From positions 57,631 through 121,630 of the forward strand of contig JAHRYN010000008.1 in the NCBI GenBank assembly GCA_020621405.1: 64,000 nt of DNA, in the 5' to 3' direction. Both the position numbers and the translations under genes were made by a program. The notes beneath the pieces were generated by a model. That model saw only the letters and a list, made by a program, of their open reading frames with translations, was not told where the DNA came from and searched no databases. This DNA comes from Betaproteobacteria bacterium (GTDB lineage: Bacteria > Pseudomonadota > Gammaproteobacteria > Burkholderiales > Rhodocyclaceae). Below are positions 56,150-64,000 of this stretch, in pieces (within the stretch, counting starts at the first letter, position 1; each line of letters starts with the position of its first letter).

Positions 56150-56643
56150 TGCCAGCAAATGAACTTGCCGCGCAGATCGCCGCGCGGCTGGCGGCGCTGA
56201 TGGCAGAAGAAACGACGACCCTGCGCACCGCGCTCGGTCATCTGCAGGCCGAGCGCAAGGCGCTCGAAGCCGGCGAGGCAGATTCACTGGCAGCACTTGC
56301 CGCCCGCAAATCCGAAGCCTATGCGCGTCTCGCCAAGCTCGGCGATGCGCGCACGGCTCTGCTCGCCCGCGCCGGTACCCGGCCGGCGCGCGCCGACATC
56401 GATGCGCTGTTCGGCAGCGGTCCCGAATGGTCGGCCTGCAAGCCGCTGTTCGTCGACCTGATGGCGCTCGCGCGCGAAGCACACGACCTCAACCAGGGCA
56501 ACGGACTGTTGATCCGCGCACAGATGAAGTCCAGCAAGCAGGCGCTGGCCGTACTGATGTCCGCGGCAGAACAGGCGTCGACCTATGGCCCGGACGGTCA
56601 GGCCATGGCGCGCACGTCCAGCCGCTCGCTCGGCAGCGCGTAA
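56149..56643 (+). CDS. flgN: Flagellar export chaperone FlgN
   Basis: 164 residues of mainly helical protein with a coiled-coil-like N-terminus (LAALMAEETTTLRTALGHLQ AERKALEAGEA in adjoining pieces) and the C-terminal NQGNGLLIRAQMKSSKQALA FlgN pattern. Chaperone for FlgK and FlgL export. Coupled to flgM; convergent with motD. Confidence 0.9.
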   Translation: MPANELAAQIAARLAALMAEETTTLRTALGHLQAERKALEAGEADSLAALAARKSEAYARLAKLGDARTALLARAGTRPARADIDALFGSGPEWSACKPLFVDLMALAREAHDLNQGNGLLIRAQMKSSKQALAVLMSAAEQASTYGPDGQAMARTSSRSLGSA

Positions 56644-56702
56644 TCCACTGCAGGAAGAATTTGCCGGCCGGCGCAGAAATGCGTCGCTCGCCGGCTGACG
56701 CG

Positions 56703-57548
56703 TTACAGGCGAGGGAAGCTGGAACCGAGGCTGCCTTCCGGCACTTCGACCGGTCCGGACGCCGCCTTGCCCGCTGGTACAGCCGTGCGGTCAGTCGAAT
56801 ATGTCTCGATCCGGATCGACACGCGACGGTTCTTGGTACGCCCTTCCTCGGTCGCGTTGTCGGCCAGCGGACGCTGATCCGCCAGTCCGGAGGCGGTCAG
56901 GCGCGCCGGAATGATCCCCTGCTCGGCAAACACATGCGTCACGACGGCGGCACGCAGCGCCGACAGCTCCCAGTTCGACCCCACGCGTCCGTCGCGCGAA
57001 GCGGAGTTGTCGGTATGCCCTTCGATCACCAGCGGGAAGTCCGAATACAGCATCACCCGCGCAATGGCGCCAATGATGTCCCGCGCGGCCGGTTCCAGCG
57101 TCGCTTCGCCGATGCCGAACAGGAACCTGGCATCGAGGTCGACCGTGATGCCGAGCGCGCCCTCGGTCACGGTCGCCTGGCCGTCGCGCGTCAGCGCCGA
57201 CAGCGCCTTCTTCAGATCGACCTTCGTGCGCTCGGCGCGTTCGCGGCGTTCCTGCTCCTTCTGCGCCGCGCGCTGCGCGCGCAGCTGATCGAGCTGGATC
57301 TGCATCGCGGAATTCTGCTGGTTGGCCGGCAATTCGATCAGACGCACCGCGTCATTCGACGCAAACGCACTGTTCAGCGACTGGCTGAGCACCCGGTACT
57401 TGCCTTCATTGACCTGCGAGATCGCATACATCACGACGAAGAAGGCGAACAGCAGCGTCACCAGATCGGCATACGAAATGAGCCAGCGGTCGTGGTTTTC
57501 ATCCGACTCCGGGACGTAGCGGCGCTTTCTCACGGTCCGTGCACGCAT
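56703..57548 (-). CDS. motD: Flagellar motor stator protein MotD (OmpA/MotB family)
   Basis: 281 residues. A single N-terminal membrane helix with the proton-binding Asp (WLISYADLVTLLFAFFVVMY), a charged linker (about 90-125) and a C-terminal OmpA-like peptidoglycan-binding domain (LVIEGHTDNSASRDGRVGSN, GRTKNRRVSIRI). With MotC it forms a second type of stator, as in Pseudomonas. Two bases separate its start from the motC stop. Confidence 0.92.
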   Translation of the reverse strand: MRARTVRKRRYVPESDENHDRWLISYADLVTLLFAFFVVMYAISQVNEGKYRVLSQSLNSAFASNDAVRLIELPANQQNSAMQIQLDQLRAQRAAQKEQERRERAERTKVDLKKALSALTRDGQATVTEGALGITVDLDARFLFGIGEATLEPAARDIIGAIARVMLYSDFPLVIEGHTDNSASRDGRVGSNWELSALRAAVVTHVFAEQGIIPARLTASGLADQRPLADNATEEGRTKNRRVSIRIETYSTDRTAVPAGKAASGPVEVPEGSLGSSFPRL

Positions 57549-57550
57549 GT

Positions 57551-58315
57551 TCAGCCGGGAATCCGCGCCACATAGCCGAGCAAACGGCTTTCGATGATGC
57601 GCGGGTTGTCGCCGTTGGCGATGCCGGTCAGGCCATCGACGAACATTTCGCGCACGCTGATGAGCTGCGACACATGGACCTGCAGCTTGCGTCCTATCGG
57701 CAGGAAAACCAGGTTGGCGGCGCCGACACCGTAGATGGTGGCGACGAACGCGGTGGCGATGCCGGCACCGAGGCGGGTCGGATCACCGAGATTTTCCATC
57801 ACGTGGATCAGGCCGAGAACGGCGCCCAGGATGCCCACCGTCGGCGAATAGCCGGCCGCCGCGTCCCATACCCGGGCCGCCTGCCGCAGCGTGTTCTCGT
57901 AGGTGGTGATTTCGACTTCCATCACTTCGCGCAGCCGTTCGGAATCCGCCCCGTCTACCAGCAGCTGCACACCCTTGCGGAAAAACGGGTCCTCTTCCCT
58001 GGCGACCTGCTTTTCCAGCACCAGGATGCCTTCGCGCCGCGACAGCTGGGCCCAGTTCACCAGCTTGGCAATCATGTCATCCGGAATCTGAGCCGGTGCG
58101 GCAAAGGCCCAGCTGCCCATGCGCATGCCGCGCATGAAGATCGGAAAGCGGGTCTGCAGCATGGTCGCACCCAGCGTGCCGCCGAGCACGATGACGAAGG
58201 CGGCCGGCTGGAACAGCGACGACAGCCGGCCGCCCTCGAGCAGCTGGCCGGCCATGATGGCAGCAATGGCCAGAGCCAGTCCGACGAAGCTGATGCGATC
58301 GAGGCGCCGGAACAT
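57551..58315 (-). CDS. motC: Flagellar motor stator protein MotC (MotA family)
   Basis: 254 residues, four helices. MotA-type features: GGTLGATMLQTRFPIF, YSPTVGILGAVLGLIHVMEN and GAGIATAFVATIYGVGAANL. Proton-conducting stator with MotD. It follows fliA by 16 bases; chemotaxis genes that often stand between fliA and motC in Pseudomonas are absent here. Confidence 0.93.
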   Translation of the reverse strand: MFRRLDRISFVGLALAIAAIMAGQLLEGGRLSSLFQPAAFVIVLGGTLGATMLQTRFPIFMRGMRMGSWAFAAPAQIPDDMIAKLVNWAQLSRREGILVLEKQVAREEDPFFRKGVQLLVDGADSERLREVMEVEITTYENTLRQAARVWDAAAGYSPTVGILGAVLGLIHVMENLGDPTRLGAGIATAFVATIYGVGAANLVFLPIGRKLQVHVSQLISVREMFVDGLTGIANGDNPRIIESRLLGYVARIPG

Positions 58316-58331
58316 GACGGGGACGCTGCGC

Positions 58332-59048
58332 TCAGGCGCGTGCCGCGATGCGGCTGCGCAGGCGGGCGATGGCCTGGCTGTGGAGCTGGCAGACGCGCGA
58401 CTCGGACACGCCCAGGATTTCGCCGATCTCGCGCAGGTTCAGGTCTTCCTCGTAGTAAAGGCCCATGACCGTCTTCTCGCGATCCGGCAGATCGCCGATC
58501 GCCCGCACCAGCACGTCGCGCATGTTCTTGTCGAGCAGGCGCGCCAGCGGATCGAGATCTTCGGTGCCGACACTGTGACGGTCCAGATAATCGTCATCGT
58601 CGCCGTCGGTGAAGTCCTCGAAATACACGAGCTGGTAGCCGCGCGCTTCCTGCAGCATCTTCTGGTATTCACCCAGCGGCATGCCGAGCGATTCGGCCAG
58701 TTCGCCTTCGGTCGGCTGGCGTCCCTTCTGCTGTTCCAGCGTATGGATGGCCGTTTCGATGCGGCGCATGTCGCGGCGCAGGCTGCGCGGCAGCCAGTCG
58801 TTTTCGCGCAACCCGTCCAGCATGGCACCGCGGATGCGCTGCACCGCGTAGGTCTCGAACTGGGCGCCCAGACCTTCCTCATAGCGGCTCATCGCATCGA
58901 GCAGGCCCAGCATGCCGTTCTGGATGATGTCCTCGACCTGCACGCTGGCCGGCAGCTTGGCCATCAGGTGATAGGCGATGCGCTTGACCAGCGGTGCGTA
59001 GTGTTTGGCGAGCTGGTCGCGGTCCAGTGTTCCGGATGCGGTATACAT
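58332..59048 (-). CDS. fliA: RNA polymerase sigma-28 factor for flagellar genes
   Basis: 238 residues. Region 2 (YAPLVKRIAYHLMAKLPASV with QVEDIIQNGMLGLLDAMSRY) and region 4 (REIGEILGVSESRVCQLHSQ AIARLRSRI in adjoining pieces) are standard. FliA drives late flagellar genes and is held by FlgM, encoded at 55835-56149. Two promoters of its type are visible in the window. Confidence 0.96.
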   Translation of the reverse strand: MYTASGTLDRDQLAKHYAPLVKRIAYHLMAKLPASVQVEDIIQNGMLGLLDAMSRYEEGLGAQFETYAVQRIRGAMLDGLRENDWLPRSLRRDMRRIETAIHTLEQQKGRQPTEGELAESLGMPLGEYQKMLQEARGYQLVYFEDFTDGDDDDYLDRHSVGTEDLDPLARLLDKNMRDVLVRAIGDLPDREKTVMGLYYEEDLNLREIGEILGVSESRVCQLHSQAIARLRSRIAARA

Positions 59049-59079
59049 GTTTCGTCCTCTGCTTCGGCCGGCTGCGCGA

Positions 59080-59961
59080 TCAGGCCACGCGCGCCGAAAC
59101 CCCGCCCGTCCGCCCGGCCGGATCGCCGGATTGCGTGTCGTGCAGGGGCATCAACATACCGGGTTTTTCCGCCTCGCGGGTCACGAAAAGCTTTTCGGCA
59201 AGATCGCGCCCGATTTTGAGTGCATCGTCACCCGTGGTGGCGAAAGTCGGACGCTGGTAACCGGCGGGCAGGCAGCCGAGCCAGTGCAGCGCGCTGCCCA
59301 GGTGTTCGCTGACCACGCCGTTGAGGCTGGCAAAGGCCTGACGTGCATCCGCCACCGAACGGGCACGCGTGACGCCGACATGAACCGGTTTCGCCGCTCC
59401 GCTCGCCGACAGCGGCGCGTTGCCGGTGACATGGCGCTTGATCAGTGCATAGGCGGCCGTGATGCTGACGCCGGACGCCGCGGTGACGACCGCCAGCCGG
59501 TCGGAGCGCCGTGCGAGCAGCGAAAGCTGGCCGTCATCCGGCGCGCAGTCGACGATCAGCAGTTCGGTATCGCGCGTCAGTTCGACCAGCGCCTCGTCCA
59601 GCGCTTCCATCTGCAGGCGGTTGAGCTGCTTCGACGCAGTCGCCAGGCGCGCGGCCGGCACCACGGAAATGCCCTGTTGCGATGCGAGCCGGACCGAGGC
59701 CAGCGGCGCATCGCGATTGATCGCCTGCAGCAGGTCGAGCCGCGAGGTCAGACCCAGCCGGGCTGTCACCGAACCGGCACCCTGGTGTTCGTCGATCACG
59801 GTCACGCGCAAGCCGCTGCGCGCCGCCTCCAGTGCGGCGCCGAGGGCGATCGAGGTGTTGCCCACGCCTTCCATGGCACCGGCGAAGCTCACACGCTGCG
59901 TCGGAAAGCGGCGGAACATGGCACGCAGGCCGGATGCCTGGTCGTTCTTAAGATCAACCAC
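59080..59961 (-). CDS. flhG: FlhG/FleN-like MinD-family protein with altered P-loop
   Basis: 293 residues in the FlhG position between flhF and fliA; FlhG limits flagellar number with FlhF. The P-loop reads AGAMEGVGNTSIAL (residues 27-40): the expected KGGVGKT lysines are replaced by Met30/Glu31 and Asn35. The Walker B-like ELLIVDCAPDDGQLSL and the helix after the P-loop are kept. ATP hydrolysis is therefore doubtful. The N-terminal DQASGLR, which activates FlhF GTPase in relatives, is present (residues 7-13). Eight-base overlap with flhF. Confidence 0.88.
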   Translation of the reverse strand: MVDLKNDQASGLRAMFRRFPTQRVSFAGAMEGVGNTSIALGAALEAARSGLRVTVIDEHQGAGSVTARLGLTSRLDLLQAINRDAPLASVRLASQQGISVVPAARLATASKQLNRLQMEALDEALVELTRDTELLIVDCAPDDGQLSLLARRSDRLAVVTAASGVSITAAYALIKRHVTGNAPLSASGAAKPVHVGVTRARSVADARQAFASLNGVVSEHLGSALHWLGCLPAGYQRPTFATTGDDALKIGRDLAEKLFVTREAEKPGMLMPLHDTQSGDPAGRTGGVSARVA

Positions 59962-61468
59962 GGCTCACCTCGCTGCGCGCAGTGCGGCGCGAGGCCGACA
60001 TCAGCAGACCGGCGTCCTGCGGCGACAGATGCTGCGAGGACTCTTCGTCAGCTGCCCGCAAGGCCCGGTGCAGCAGGTAGGCACGGTTAGGCATATGAAG
60101 GTCTTCCGGCACCCGCTGGCCATTGGCGACGTAGTACAGCGGCAGTTCATGGCGCATCAGCACGTCGAGTACCGGACCCAGCGTGACCGACTCATCCACC
60201 TTGCTGACGATGGCGCCTGCCAGATCCGCGCCGCCGTTCGGCGACGAATAGGCGCGCACCACGTCGTCGAGCGCATCGGCGCGCGCCACTGCGTTGAGCA
60301 GCAGCAGCCGGCGTACATCGCCGCTGGACGACAGCATGGCGATCTGCTCGGCCACTGCGCGGTCGCGCTGGCTCATGCCGACGGTATCGATCAGCACCAT
60401 GTGCTTGTCGCGCAGTTCGACCAGCATGCGGCGCAGGTCGGATGCGTCGCGCACCGCATGCACCGGCACGCCGAGGATGCGGCCGTAGATACGCAGCTGT
60501 TCGTGCGCGCCGATCCGGTAGCCGTCGGTGGTCAGCAGTGCCACCTTGTCGGCACCGTGGCGCACCACGCAGCGCGCAGCCAGCTTGGCGGTGGTCGTCG
60601 TCTTGCCGACACCGGTCGGACCGACCAGCGCATACACGCCGCCGCGATCGATGATGTCAGCATCCGAATTGAGGGTGATCAGGTCGCGCCCGATCAGCGT
60701 ACGCAGCTCGTTGCGCGCAGCTGCCAGAGAATCGGCCGTGGTCAGCAGATCGAGCAGGCGGTAGGTGGTGACGGCGCTGAAGCCGGATTCGAGCATTTCG
60801 GCGGCCAGCGCAGTCTTGACCGGCGAAGTACGCGACATTTCACCCCAGGCGAAGCCGGCAAGCTGCTGTTCCAGCATGCGGCGGATGCTGCCCAGTTCTT
60901 CGCGCAGCGCGCTGTCGAGTTCCGGAGCACGCTCCATCGTCGGCGCGGGCGCCGGCGCCGCGGCACGGCGGGCACCCGCTTCGGCCTCGGGTGCCAGACG
61001 ATGGCGCGCCACTTCGGCGTGCGCTTCCAGCTGCGAATCGTCGACCAGTTGCGAGTTGGCGGCTGGTTGCAAATTGGCGGCCGGCAGATTGCGTGCATGG
61101 GCCATGTCGCGCAGTTCGCTCGGCGTGGCCGGGCGCGGCTTGTACGGCTGCCAGGGTTTCGGGGCACGCGCTGTTTCAACCGGAGCGGCAGCGCGCGGCG
61201 GGACGCCACGGGCAGCCACGCTGCTCGACAGCGTCACCTGGAAGTCGTCCTCATCGGCTGGCATCGCCGGTTCGGCCGGCTGCGCCCTGGCCGCGGGCTT
61301 CTTCGCCGGCGGCACCATCGTCTCGAGCGCATTGGCCGGCAGCGCGAGTATCTCGACGCCACCTTCGACCGGACGGTTGGACAGCACGATGGCGTCCGGA
61401 CCGAGATCTTCCTTTATGCGACGCAATGCGTCACGGGCGCTGGCTGCGACATATTTGCGGGGCGTCAT
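59954..61468 (-). CDS. flhF: Flagellar biosynthesis GTPase FlhF
   Basis: 504 residues. N-terminal B domain (MTPRKYVAASARDALRRIKE DLGPDAIVLS in adjoining pieces), a variable Pro/Ala-rich linker (about 85-200), then the SRP-type NG GTPase domain: GPTGVGKTTTTAKLAARCV, TTDGYRIGAHEQLRIYGRIL, VLIDTVGMSQRD. It recruits the first flagellar components to the pole. ATGA overlap with flhA. Confidence 0.95.
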   Translation of the reverse strand: MTPRKYVAASARDALRRIKEDLGPDAIVLSNRPVEGGVEILALPANALETMVPPAKKPAARAQPAEPAMPADEDDFQVTLSSSVAARGVPPRAAAPVETARAPKPWQPYKPRPATPSELRDMAHARNLPAANLQPAANSQLVDDSQLEAHAEVARHRLAPEAEAGARRAAAPAPAPTMERAPELDSALREELGSIRRMLEQQLAGFAWGEMSRTSPVKTALAAEMLESGFSAVTTYRLLDLLTTADSLAAARNELRTLIGRDLITLNSDADIIDRGGVYALVGPTGVGKTTTTAKLAARCVVRHGADKVALLTTDGYRIGAHEQLRIYGRILGVPVHAVRDASDLRRMLVELRDKHMVLIDTVGMSQRDRAVAEQIAMLSSSGDVRRLLLLNAVARADALDDVVRAYSSPNGGADLAGAIVSKVDESVTLGPVLDVLMRHELPLYYVANGQRVPEDLHMPNRAYLLHRALRAADEESSQHLSPQDAGLLMSASRRTARSEVSRG

Positions 61469-63573
61469 GCTTTGACTCCGATCACCGAGGTCACCTTGAT
61501 GGTGCGTGTTTCAGGAACTTCAGAATTCGCCAGAACCTTCAGGCTGGGTACCACGCGGCGCAGGAAGCGGGACAGCAGCCAGCGCAGCGGCGCCGGCACC
61601 AGCAGAACCGCCGGCAGTCCCATCTCTTCCTGCTGCTGCGAACTGTTCGCGACTTCGCGCATCAGCGTGTCAGCCAGCCCCGGCTCGATCACCGAGCCAT
61701 CGCCGCCGGCGCCCAGCGCCTGGCCGAGCAGACGCTCGAGACCCGGATCGAGCACCATCACCTGCACGTCGGCGTTGCCCGGGAACAGCTGCTGCACGAT
61801 GGCGCGGCCAAGCGCCACGCGAACACGCGACGTCAGCTCCATCGGATCCTGCGTGCGCGGTGCATGCTCAGCCAGCGTTTCCACGATGGAGCGCATGTCG
61901 CGGATGGCCACGCCCTCTTCCAGCAGGCTCTGCAGCACGCGCTGGACCACGGCCAGCGGCAGCGCCTTCGGTACCAGGTCCTCGACCAGCTTGGGCTGGT
62001 CGCGGCCAATGTGCTCGAGCAGCGCCTGCGCTTCCTGGCGGCCGAACAGTTCAGCGGCGTGCGTCAGGATCAGATGATTCAGGTGGGTCGCCACCACGGT
62101 GGCGGCGTCGACCACCGTGTAACCGAGTGCATGCGCCTGCTCGCGCAGGCCCTGCTCGATCCACACCGCCGGCAGGCCGAACGCCGGATCCTTCGCTTCA
62201 CGGCCAGGCAGCGCCCCGGCAACGCGGCCCGGATTGATGGCCATCAGGCTGCCCGGATAGGCCTCTCCGCTGCCGACATCGACGCCCTTGAGCGTGATGC
62301 GATAGCCGTTCGGCTTGAGTTCGAGATTGTCGCGGATATGCACCGGCGAGGTCAGGAAGCCGATTTCGGCCGCGAATTTCTTGCGCAGGCCGCGGATGCG
62401 CTTGAGCAGTTCGCCGTCCTGGCCGCGATCGACCAGCGGGATCAGCCGGTAGCCGACTTCCAGGCCCAGGGTGTCGACCGGCACCACGTCGGTCCAAGCC
62501 GCTTCCTGCGATTCCGGCTGCGGAATCGCCGCCTGCGCTGCCTGAGCCGCCGCGGCCGTTTCCGCTGCCTCCTTCGCGCCCGGTGCCGCCTTGGCATTCA
62601 CGCCGCGCCAGGCCAGATAGCCCAGTGCCGAAGCCAGCAGCAGGAACACGAAGTTCGGCATGCCGGGAATCATGCCCATCAGCGCCATGATGCCGGCCGC
62701 GATGGCCAGCACACGTGAATCGCCGAACAGCTGGCTGACCACCTGCCCGCCCACGTCCTCGCCGCTGCCGACGCGCGACACCACCAGACCGGCCGCGATC
62801 GAAATGATCAGCGCCGGAATCTGCGCCACCAGACCGTCGCCGATGGTCAGCAGCACATAGGATTTGGCCGCACCGCCGGCCGTCATGTCGTGCTCCATCA
62901 CGCCGATCAGCATGCCGCCGATCATGTTGATCAGCAGGATCAGGATGCCGGCGACCGCATCGCCACGGACGAATTTCGATGCACCATCCATCGAGCCGTA
63001 GAAGTCGGCCTCGTCGGCGATCTCCTTGCGGCGGCGGCGCGCCTCTTCCTCGCCGATCAGGCCGGCATTGAGATCGGCGTCGATCGCCATCTGCTTGCCG
63101 GGCATGGCGTCCAGCGTGAAGCGGGCGCCCACTTCGGCGATACGACCGGCGCCCTTGGTCACGACCACGAAGTTGATGACGGTCAGGATGATGAACACCA
63201 CGATGCCGACCGCGTAGTTGCCGCCGACCAGGAAGTGGCCGAACGCCTCGATCACCTTGCCGGCCGCGTCCGGGCCAGTATGGCCTTCGAGCAGCACGAC
63301 GCGGGTGGACGCCACGTTCAGCGACAGGCGCAGCAGCGTCGTGACCAGCAGCACCGTCGGGAAAACCGAGAATTCCAGCGCCCGCACCGTGTAGAGCGAT
63401 ACCAGCATCACCATCACCGACAGCGCGATGTTGAAGGTGAAGAACACGTCCAGGACGAAGGTGGGCAGCGGCAGCACCATCATCGACAGGATGAGGATGA
63501 TGAGCAGCGGCGCAGCCATCTGCCGCACGTTTACGGTACCGACTGCCTGACGAAGCGAAAGGGAAGAAGCCAT
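61465..63573 (-). CDS. flhA: Flagellar export apparatus protein FlhA
   Basis: 702 residues. N-terminal membrane half with about eight helices and the FHIPEP motif region (TLLRLSLNVASTRVVLLEG; ARFTLDAMPGKQMAIDADLN; EADFYGSMDGASKFVRGDAV). The cytosolic C-terminal half (from about 350) forms the export-gate ring. No flhB precedes it; the upstream gene is on the other strand, so a promoter must lie in 63574-63843. Confidence 0.96.
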   Translation of the reverse strand: MASSLSLRQAVGTVNVRQMAAPLLIILILSMMVLPLPTFVLDVFFTFNIALSVMVMLVSLYTVRALEFSVFPTVLLVTTLLRLSLNVASTRVVLLEGHTGPDAAGKVIEAFGHFLVGGNYAVGIVVFIILTVINFVVVTKGAGRIAEVGARFTLDAMPGKQMAIDADLNAGLIGEEEARRRRKEIADEADFYGSMDGASKFVRGDAVAGILILLINMIGGMLIGVMEHDMTAGGAAKSYVLLTIGDGLVAQIPALIISIAAGLVVSRVGSGEDVGGQVVSQLFGDSRVLAIAAGIMALMGMIPGMPNFVFLLLASALGYLAWRGVNAKAAPGAKEAAETAAAAQAAQAAIPQPESQEAAWTDVVPVDTLGLEVGYRLIPLVDRGQDGELLKRIRGLRKKFAAEIGFLTSPVHIRDNLELKPNGYRITLKGVDVGSGEAYPGSLMAINPGRVAGALPGREAKDPAFGLPAVWIEQGLREQAHALGYTVVDAATVVATHLNHLILTHAAELFGRQEAQALLEHIGRDQPKLVEDLVPKALPLAVVQRVLQSLLEEGVAIRDMRSIVETLAEHAPRTQDPMELTSRVRVALGRAIVQQLFPGNADVQVMVLDPGLERLLGQALGAGGDGSVIEPGLADTLMREVANSSQQQEEMGLPAVLLVPAPLRWLLSRFLRRVVPSLKVLANSEVPETRTIKVTSVIGVKA

Positions 63574-63843
63574 GACGACATTTCAGCGCATGCGATGGCA
63601 ATCGAACCGGAGAAAGAAAAGGGGTTTTCCCCGGCTATTGGGTGGACTGAAACCCGGTCGCCTGCTCAATCAGCCGTTTGATGCAAACCGTCACGCATGC
63701 AGAACCGGACCCGCGTGCACACTGGTCAGCCGGTTGGCGGGACCGCATCCGACGCGCAACACGCCCTTACAAACACCCGTCGAATTCATTTACTCGGGCA
63801 TGCGTTACTGGCGACGTAGCAAGTCAACCGCAAGGAGAACACG
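63574..63843. promoter_or_regulatory. Divergent region between flhA and the partial gene at 63844
   Basis: 270 bases without a gene. GGGGTTTTCCCC (63621-63632) is a short palindrome; on the minus strand it is followed by TTTTC and could be a weak attenuator in the flhA leader. I see no convincing sigma-54 or sigma-28 element. Confidence 0.35.
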
Positions 63844-64000
63844 ATGAATGCCCAGGCCCGAACCCCTTCAGCTGCCCCGCTGCACCCGGCGCTGTGGGTG
63901 GCCGCCATTTCGGTCACCGCATTCAGTGCGGTCGGCATCGCCGCCCTGACCGGTGCATTCGAACGCAAGGCGCCTGAAACACCGGCCCCGATCTCTGCCG
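63844..64000 (+). CDS. Partial small membrane protein, possibly glycine-zipper 2TM type
   Basis: Only the first 52 codons are in the window. AAGGAG precedes the ATG by seven bases. The product has one helix (ALWVAAISVTAFSAVGIAAL) after HP and then a Pro/Glu-rich stretch (FERKAPETPAPISA). This start resembles betaproteobacterial glycine-zipper 2TM (SlyB-like) proteins, but the defining part lies outside the window. Confidence 0.5.
   Translation, partial: MNAQARTPSAAPLHPALWVAAISVTAFSAVGIAALTGAFERKAPETPAPISA

Noticed and set aside
56644-56702. GC-rich inverted repeat (GCCGGC...GCCGGC) between flgN and motD
   Set aside because: The stem is short and ambiguous and lacks a T-run; not strong enough to list as a terminator.
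59459-62077. 872-codon open frame on the plus strand
   Set aside because: Antisense to flhG, flhF and flhA at once; it crosses gene borders and has no recognisable domain.

Overview
The window is a high-GC, gene-dense bacterial chromosome segment. Gene content and order point to a betaproteobacterium, probably Rhodocyclales and possibly Methyloversatilis-like; this is inferred from gene order and protein character, not from any search. The taxonomic clues are the run leuC-ecn-leuD-leuB-asd-fimV-truA-trpF-trpB-trpA-accD-folC-SPOR-cvpA-purF-metZ, tandem cyanophycin synthetases, and flhF/flhG/fliA/motCD linked to flgB-L. No rRNA, tRNA, CRISPR array or transposase was found.

Layout: 1-218 holds tandem REP/BIME-like palindromes. 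278-7990 is a cyanophycin locus: a DUF1854 gene and an ABC exporter with a zinc ribbon, divergent from cphA' and cphA. Next come a TetR regulator (8052-8723) and a decayed sumT/cobA (8879-9297) that has lost its middle. bamC-dapA follows. A histone-deacetylase-like gene diverges from a MoxR/DUF58/transglutaminase/MltB operon (11553-17498). 17499-18598 is an AT-rich patch with a structured leader and two overlapping tiny genes, one a ribbon-helix-helix candidate. 18713-22535 is a GlxA/AraC regulator facing a five-gene cassette: MAPEG, CmcJ/NvfI-type oxygenase, DsbA/GST-kappa-like isomerase, thioesterase and ABM monooxygenase. I recognise no named pathway for this cassette, and it is the best candidate here for an undescribed system.

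22528-41953 is core metabolism on the minus strand: isoprenoids (ispD, ispF), methionine (metZ, behind a predicted SAM-II-type riboswitch plus terminator), purines (purF), folate, fatty acid (accD), tryptophan, tRNA modification, the polar hub protein FimV, aspartate-semialdehyde dehydrogenase and leucine.

42009-43657 carries an MFS transporter and a lipoprotein. 43661-63573 is a flagellar block: flgBCDEFGHIJKL on the minus strand; flgA and flgMN on the plus strand; and flhA-flhF-flhG-fliA-motC-motD on the minus strand. Two sigma-28-type promoters share one local consensus, before flgK and flgM. FlhG has lost the P-loop lysine. The window ends in the first 157 bases of a small membrane protein gene.

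Functions are assigned from protein motifs and family knowledge. Promoters, riboswitch and operators are read by eye and have not been tested.
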